Shown here: one piece after another, positions 35,225 to 39,237 of the stretch | How positions within the stretch are numbered: position 1 is the stretch's first letter | How the letters are laid out: the number at the start of each line of letters is the position of its first letter | DNA from: Anaerolineales bacterium | GTDB lineage: Bacteria; Chloroflexota; Anaerolineae; Anaerolineales; Villigracilaceae | NCBI GenBank assembly: GCA_017882145.1 | Contig: JADGQB010000007.1 | Span: 1-39,237, forward strand | Direction: 5' to 3' | DNA length: 39,237 nucleotides | Position numbers and translations under genes: made by a program | The notes under the pieces: model-generated | Database searches by the model: none | What the model was told of the DNA's origin: nothing | What the model saw: the letters and a program-made list of their open reading frames with translations, nothing else

Positions 35225-35295
35225 GCCTCCCCCAAGTGGTGGAGACAAACACTCCCCGGCGGATGGATGTGGCCGGGGAGAGTTTATTGTATGAT
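35225..35295 (+). repeat. dispersed hairpin-promoter element, copy 5
   Basis: CCTCCCCCAAGTGGTGGAG forms hairpin 1. AAACACTCCCCGGC pairs with GCCGGGGAGAGTTT around the loop motif GGATGTGG. A -10-like TATGAT (35290-35295) follows 17 bases later and ends six bases before the ATG at 35302, exactly as in copy 4, so a leaderless transcript is predicted. Confidence 0.75.
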
Positions 35296-35301
35296 AAGTT
35301 T

Positions 35302-36273
35302 ATGCTTTACATATGGAAGGCTAGAGTTGTCTCGATGCATCGACATCTGTCTATTGCCGTTATTTCGGCATTGATACTGCTGTTGGTGACCCTGGTGGCC
35401 TGTGGAACGATCCCGCCAGCTTCACCCGCGCCGGTTGTGGTGATACTCCTGGGTACACCTGTCGGAGCGAATGACCAGGTAACCCTGGCAGCTCTACTGA
35501 CCCAGGAGCAGAATAACACCGATTTCCAGGCTGCAGCAACCGCCGAAATAATGCGCGCCAATGCCCAGGCAACCTTGAATTCCGCCAATGCAACCTTGAA
35601 CGCGGTTCAGACCCAGAACCAAAACAATGCCAATCTTGTTGCAGCCCAGATTGCGGCTACAGCCCAAATCGTACGCGCCAATGCACAGGCAACCCTGGTT
35701 GCAGCCGGTTCAACGCAGAGTGCCGCCCTAACCCAGGACGCGATGCGGCAGACTCAGACACAATACGAATTGCAGGTTACGCAGGCAGCCGGGACACAGA
35801 GTGCGGATGCCATCCTGGTCCAGCAATATAAAAACGATCTTGCCTCAGGCACCCAAACGGCCGTTGCCAATAATATCGCCACGCAAACCCAGGTGGCCGT
35901 GGTGACAGCCCAATTTTATGCCGACCAATCGCGCCAGGTCTCTGCGCAAAGGCAGGTTCCACTCACGTTCCTGTTGGTGTGGTGCCTGCCGGCATTTCTT
36001 GTGCTGGCAGCGGTTGTGGTCATCTGGGGAATCTGGCGCGGGATCAGGATTCAGCAGGCCAACCAGCGGATTCTCGACAACCCCATTGAAAAGTTACCAC
36101 CCCCTGAACGACCTCAACAAGATGATTCCTCGGTGTATTCTGATAGTGACATTATCGATAGTCACTTTAAACTCACAAAGCCGGTCGACCAGTCACGCCG
36201 GTGGATCGATGAAGTCAAGCGCAAGCTGCTGAGCAGCGATAAGAAAGATGAAGATGATCATACCGACGATTGA
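35302..36273 (+). CDS. Asn/Gln/Thr-rich lipoprotein with a C-terminal membrane helix
   Basis: A 323-residue protein with a lipoprotein signal peptide: a basic n-region, a hydrophobic core and LVACG with the lipidated Cys near residue 34. Residues 40-215 are low in complexity and rich in Ala, Thr, Gln and Asn. They include an internal repeat with a period of 40 residues (IMRANAQATL at about 83 and IVRANAQATL at about 123), and are probably helical or coiled-coil. A second helix lies at about 219-245, followed by a charged cytoplasmic-looking tail rich in Asp, Glu and Lys. Start: 35302 fits the leaderless promoter of repeat copy 5; 35335, just before the signal core, is the alternative. Its 3' end overlaps the next gene by 26 bases. 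Confidence 0.7.
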   Translation: MLYIWKARVVSMHRHLSIAVISALILLLVTLVACGTIPPASPAPVVVILLGTPVGANDQVTLAALLTQEQNNTDFQAAATAEIMRANAQATLNSANATLNAVQTQNQNNANLVAAQIAATAQIVRANAQATLVAAGSTQSAALTQDAMRQTQTQYELQVTQAAGTQSADAILVQQYKNDLASGTQTAVANNIATQTQVAVVTAQFYADQSRQVSAQRQVPLTFLLVWCLPAFLVLAAVVVIWGIWRGIRIQQANQRILDNPIEKLPPPERPQQDDSSVYSDSDIIDSHFKLTKPVDQSRRWIDEVKRKLLSSDKKDEDDHTDD

Positions 36274-36907
36274 TCCACGTCATTTCGATCCTAAGGTTCG
36301 GCGGATCCGGATGCACGTATCGGCAGTCTTGAGAAAACGGGGATTGCTGCCCCGCTTTAAACGCTGGCGGTTGACTCAAGATCCAGGCACTGGAATGATG
36401 GTACTGTTTGGCATCCTCAATAACAAATATATTGCCACGCATACCTCGATCCCTTTCAGTGATTACTTCGATCCGCGCTTGTTGCATGATCTCGCCAATG
36501 ATCTGCAGATGGAAATAGTGTCTTGCAACAGCGATGGTCTCCGTTACGCCTTCATCCTGGAGCGGGGCTCACTGGTCAAATTACCCACACACATCGATTA
36601 TCCCTTCCTGGAGGGTGACAGGCTTTTTGTCCGTGTCGTCTATGCGGATCAGCCGGTAGCGGAATTGATGACCCCTCAAGTCAAGTCTGTTCCACCCTTT
36701 ACTGTCGATAGTGTTGAAGATCGAACCCTGGTCAACCGGGATGTAATTGCTTTCTTGAAAGTTTTGGATGATATTAAACTAAAGGAGGAGGCTGCCTCAA
36801 AACTTGCGGCTCAAGGTCTGCCCGATGTTGTTGCGATAGATCAGGCAGAATTCAATAAACGGGTAGCCGAGCACAAGCTCACTTGGCAGAAGAGCCACCC
36901 ATCCTAG
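36248..36907 (+). CDS. conserved-looking protein of unknown function, coupled to the lipoprotein gene
   Basis: A 219-residue soluble protein that I cannot assign to a family. The N terminus is basic (RHFDPKVRRIRMHVSAVLRKR), followed by probable mixed alpha/beta structure (MMVLFGILNNKYIATHT; YAFILERGSLVKLPTHIDYP) and a charged C-terminal helix rich in Lys, Glu and Ala. The start lies inside the end of the lipoprotein gene, in another frame, so the two are likely translated together and may work together. An ATG six bases downstream is an alternative start. A terminator follows the stop. Confidence 0.6.
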   Translation: MKMIIPTIDPRHFDPKVRRIRMHVSAVLRKRGLLPRFKRWRLTQDPGTGMMVLFGILNNKYIATHTSIPFSDYFDPRLLHDLANDLQMEIVSCNSDGLRYAFILERGSLVKLPTHIDYPFLEGDRLFVRVVYADQPVAELMTPQVKSVPPFTVDSVEDRTLVNRDVIAFLKVLDDIKLKEEAASKLAAQGLPDVVAIDQAEFNKRVAEHKLTWQKSHPS

Positions 36908-36916
36908 AGGATAGCG

Positions 36917-36947
36917 ACGATTGTTTGGATTTACCCAATCGTTTTTC
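36917..36947 (+). terminator. intrinsic terminator after the unknown gene
   Basis: ACGATTG (36917-36923) pairs with CAATCGT (36936-36942), with an inner GG/CC pair in the loop, followed by TTTTTCT. It lies 10 bases after the stop of the 36248 gene. Confidence 0.7.
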
Positions 36948-36995
36948 TACCATGTAAAAAACACAGATCGTTTGCATGACCTCAGTCAAAACATA

Positions 36996-37021
36996 GCCTC
37001 CCTTCAATAAGTAAGGGAGGC
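36996..37021. repeat. perfect nine-base inverted repeat before the second GlsB gene
   Basis: GCCTCCCTT and AAGGGAGGC flank an eight-base loop, and the hairpin is followed by an A-rich run rather than T. It would lie in the leader of the GlsB-like gene at 37057, or serve as an operator. It shares the CCTCCC/GGGAGG theme of hairpin 1 in the dispersed element, but has no hairpin 2. Confidence 0.45.
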
Positions 37022-37056
37022 TGCAAAAAATAGTACAAAAAGAAAAGGAGCTCAGA

Positions 37057-37317
37057 ATGGGAATACTTTCCTGGATTGTCGTTGGTTTGATCGCCGGCTG
37101 GTTGGCCGGGGTGGTCGTAAAAGGGGGCGGTTACGGGTGCGTTGGTGACATCGTTGTCGGCGTAATTGGCGGATTGTTGGGCGGCTGGATTGCTTCCCAT
37201 TTCTTCCATATGGGCGACCCGATCTCAGGCATCAACCTACCATCCATTTTGGTCGCATTTGTCGGCGCGGTGATCTTTGTAATCATATTACGCCTGCTAA
37301 GTGGTAGGAGGGCCTAG
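37057..37317 (+). CDS. GlsB/YeaQ/YmgE-family stress membrane protein (copy 2)
   Basis: An 86-residue membrane protein of the transglycosylase-associated family, with three Gly-rich helices (about 4-22, 30-47 and 62-80). It has the typical GLIAGWLAGVVVKGGGYGCVGDI and GVIGGLLGGW segments and NLPSILVAFVGAVIFVIILRLL at the C terminus. AAAAGGAG precedes the ATG. It is closer to the family type than the copy at 32309. Confidence 0.92.
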   Translation: MGILSWIVVGLIAGWLAGVVVKGGGYGCVGDIVVGVIGGLLGGWIASHFFHMGDPISGINLPSILVAFVGAVIFVIILRLLSGRRA

Positions 37318-37370
37318 CATATCGAAGTATTGGGATTTTCCGATTTAAAGTATAGAAAGTATAGAGACGC

Positions 37371-38648
37371 ATGGCATTCGAATCACCTTCGCAACTATAT
37401 AACTGGACATTCCGGCGGGTCGTGTGGGCCACCCTCGTTCTGGTTCTTGTTGCGCTTGGATTCTGGCTGCTTTACCGGTTTAACCAGGTTGTATTCATCC
37501 TGTTCATCGCCATCGTCCTGGGCACGGTCATCCGGCCGGTCGTAACCTGGCTTCACCGGCGCGGACTCCCTCGCATGCTCGGGCTCATTCTTGTTTACAT
37601 CCTGCTGCTCGCCCTGTTTATCGGTTTCGTACTTTTATTGGTTCCATTGATCCTCAAGCAAGGCACTACGATTACAGCCGCGGTCCCGGGTTACTATCAA
37701 AGCCTGCGCGCATGGATGGCTAATTACCCCAATCAGTTGATGGTGCGCCTGGGTGCGTTTCTCCCGGCGACATTACCAAGCCTGATGCCGGCACTCCAGC
37801 CAACCGGACCTCAGGTGCTGGCTAATGCAGAGCAGGCACTGGGTTATATATCCATGACGGCCAGGAGCATATTTACGACCATCGTTATTCTGGTTTTGGC
37901 CTTTTACTGGACTCTGGATGGACCGCGTACCATCCAGTCCTTGTTATTATTGGTTCCACAAGGCCAGCGCGAGAGCATTAGCAAACTTATATTGGCCATG
38001 GAAACCAAGGTGAGTTCCTTCATTGCCGGACAAGGTGTCCTGTGCCTGGTCATAGGCATCCTGGCGCTGGTTGCCTATCTTATCATCGGCTTGCCCAATG
38101 CCCTGGTGCTGGCGCTAGTGGCGGGCATTATGGAGGCCGTACCGATGATCGGGCCTTTGCTTGGCGCCACCGCCGCAGGGCTGGTTGCGTTGTCCATTGC
38201 GCCGATCAAGCTGGTTTGGGTTATTCTCGCGACAGTCATTATTCAGCAATTGGAGAACAACTTGCTGGTGCCACGCGTTATGCGTAAGGCAGTCGGGGTC
38301 AATCCTTTTGTCACCCTATTGGCGTTTTTTGCTTTTAGCTCCTTGTTCGGCATAGCCGGCGCACTTATGGCGATTCCCATGGCAGCCATTATCCAGCTCT
38401 TGCTGGATCGCTTCGTCTTTCATACAGCAGTGCTCGAATCGGAGGTTTCGTCCGGACGTGATTATGCCAGTCGGCTGCGTTATGAAGCCCAGGATCTGGC
38501 TCAGGACCTGCGTAAACAGGCGCGCCTCACGAAAGGCGGCTCAGATCTGAGGATCAAGCAGATTGACCAGGTTCTGGATGAAATCGAGACCATTACTACC
38601 GACCTGGATGCGCTACTGGCTCAGGTCCACACAACAGGCGCATTATGA
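37371..38648 (+). CDS. AI-2E-family transporter
   Basis: A 425-residue membrane protein of the AI-2E transporter family (PF01594; also YdiK/PerM-like), with about eight helices. Visible are the family's early ...LGTVIRPVVTWLHRRGLPR segment (about 50-70), a periplasmic-type loop at about 100-155, and the conserved late GPLLGATAAGLVAL and QQLENNLLVPRVM segments (about 259-310). A hydrophilic tail of about 65 residues ends the protein. Known relatives export autoinducer-2 or act as Na+/H+ antiporters; the substrate cannot be inferred. The stop overlaps the next start by four bases (ATGA). Confidence 0.9.
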   Translation: MAFESPSQLYNWTFRRVVWATLVLVLVALGFWLLYRFNQVVFILFIAIVLGTVIRPVVTWLHRRGLPRMLGLILVYILLLALFIGFVLLLVPLILKQGTTITAAVPGYYQSLRAWMANYPNQLMVRLGAFLPATLPSLMPALQPTGPQVLANAEQALGYISMTARSIFTTIVILVLAFYWTLDGPRTIQSLLLLVPQGQRESISKLILAMETKVSSFIAGQGVLCLVIGILALVAYLIIGLPNALVLALVAGIMEAVPMIGPLLGATAAGLVALSIAPIKLVWVILATVIIQQLENNLLVPRVMRKAVGVNPFVTLLAFFAFSSLFGIAGALMAIPMAAIIQLLLDRFVFHTAVLESEVSSGRDYASRLRYEAQDLAQDLRKQARLTKGGSDLRIKQIDQVLDEIETITTDLDALLAQVHTTGAL

Positions 38649-39237
38649 CGAAGCACATAATCCGGATCGGCGCAGCCGTCATGACCACTTTGCTGGCGCT
38701 GGTGGTGCTGTGGCAGTTCCGGATGGCTGTCGTTTATGTATTGATCTCGCTTGCGCTTGCGGCTGCGCTGCGCCCTTTGGTTAACCGCCTGGTCGGGCGT
38801 CGCTTCGTTGTACGCGCGGCCTGGATCCTTCTGTATGTGGTGGCTCTGGGCAGTTTTGGTTTCTTGATCTTCCAGATCGGTCAGGCCGTGGTCAGCGAGA
38901 TTCAACATTTGGCCCAAACAGTATCGGTGCAGGATGCGTGGAGGCTGCCGGAATGGTTGCAGGGCAGCGCTTTCCAACAGACGTTGGTTGGGCGGCTGCC
39001 ACCACCGAGCAAACTCTTCGAAGCAGTGACCGGCAGTCAGGGACAGCTCGTTCTTCCGGCGGTACTCGGCTTCACACAGGGCATTGGCGGGGTTGTAAGC
39101 GCTGTACTGGTCATTTTGCTCTTGAGCCTGTATTGGAGCATCAATCAAATCCATTTTGAACGACTCTGGCTGTCACTCCTTCCACCGGGCCAGCGCAAAC
39201 AGGCGCGTGGCATTTGGAGAACGATCGAGCCTGACCT
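38645..39237 (+). CDS. AI-2E-family transporter, 3' end cut by the window
   Basis: The frame starts at the ATG overlapping the stop of the preceding permease and is open to the last base (about 197 codons). The first residues form a signal-like helix (GAAVMTTLLALVVLWQF), followed by RMAVVYVLISLALAAALRP, which parallels the start of the upstream AI-2E protein, then a helix at about 58-78 and a loop region. LVILLLSLYWSI near residue 160 matches the helix that in the upstream protein reads VILVLAFYWTLDG. It is therefore a tandem, divergent paralogue, possibly a heteromeric partner. Confidence 0.8.
   Translation, partial: MTKHIIRIGAAVMTTLLALVVLWQFRMAVVYVLISLALAAALRPLVNRLVGRRFVVRAAWILLYVVALGSFGFLIFQIGQAVVSEIQHLAQTVSVQDAWRLPEWLQGSAFQQTLVGRLPPPSKLFEAVTGSQGQLVLPAVLGFTQGIGGVVSAVLVILLLSLYWSINQIHFERLWLSLLPPGQRKQARGIWRTIEPD

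Noticed and set aside
6595-35295. CRISPR or REP array interpretation of the CCTCCCCC repeats
   Set aside because: The copies are kilobases apart, single, with no spacers. Placement before genes and a fixed -10 hexamer fit a promoter-bearing element better.

Overview
All supported genes in this window lie on the plus strand. The gene set suggests a bacterium of the Chloroflexota, probably Anaerolineae. This is inferred from a transaldolase/glucose-6-phosphate isomerase fusion, an Ala/Asn/Gln/Thr-rich lipoprotein of the kind common there, and the mixture of stress proteins. No ribosomal RNA or other firm taxonomic marker is present. I see no tRNA, rRNA, transposase, integrase or CRISPR array.

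Layout. (1) 1-5285: a DUF1206 membrane protein cut by the window edge, then a lipid module of three PAP2 phosphatases and two diacylglycerol-kinase-type lipid kinases. It grew by tandem duplication and a 31-codon kinase relic remains at 1370-1465. (2) 5585-7707: a PPK2 polyphosphate kinase and a tandem universal stress protein. (3) 7845-27235: a carbon-metabolism island, much of it translationally coupled. It encodes phosphoglucomutase, a putative glucoamylase/GH144-like glycosidase, acetate kinase, a DUF2945 protein, phosphoketolase, an MgtA-type P-ATPase, class I aldolase, transketolase, RpiB, a RibD-like reductase, the transaldolase/Pgi fusion, a HAD hydrolase and glucose-6-phosphate dehydrogenase. 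(4) 27414-29572: a PRC-barrel protein, a small ferritin-like protein and an FAD-dependent reductase. (5) 29631-31392: a pterin module of pterin-4a-carbinolamine dehydratase, GTP cyclohydrolase I and a pteridine-reductase-like SDR. (6) 31480-35072: a stress island of very small proteins (lone receiver, CsbD, GlsB/YeaQ, YggT, YtxH, two tiny membrane proteins, CBS pair, HU). (7) 35302-39237: a lipoprotein with an overlapping unknown gene, a second GlsB/YeaQ protein and two coupled AI-2E-family permeases, the last cut by the window edge.

How it works together (inference). The island could route sugar phosphates through phosphoketolase to acetyl phosphate and, through acetate kinase, to ATP. Transaldolase, transketolase, RpiB, aldolase and Pgi would recycle carbon, and G6PDH would supply NADPH. 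PPK2, the stress proteins and the tiny membrane proteins suggest a program for energy limitation or envelope stress.

The most unusual signal is a dispersed element of about 70 bp, present five times (6595, 7747, 27258, 31404, 35225), always in the same orientation and always just upstream of a gene. It has two hairpins, a conserved GGATGYG motif, and a -10-like hexamer 16-17 bp after that motif. In two copies the hexamer ends exactly six bases before an ATG that has no ribosome binding site, which suggests leaderless transcripts. It may be a mobile terminator-plus-promoter cassette or the operator of a local stress regulon.
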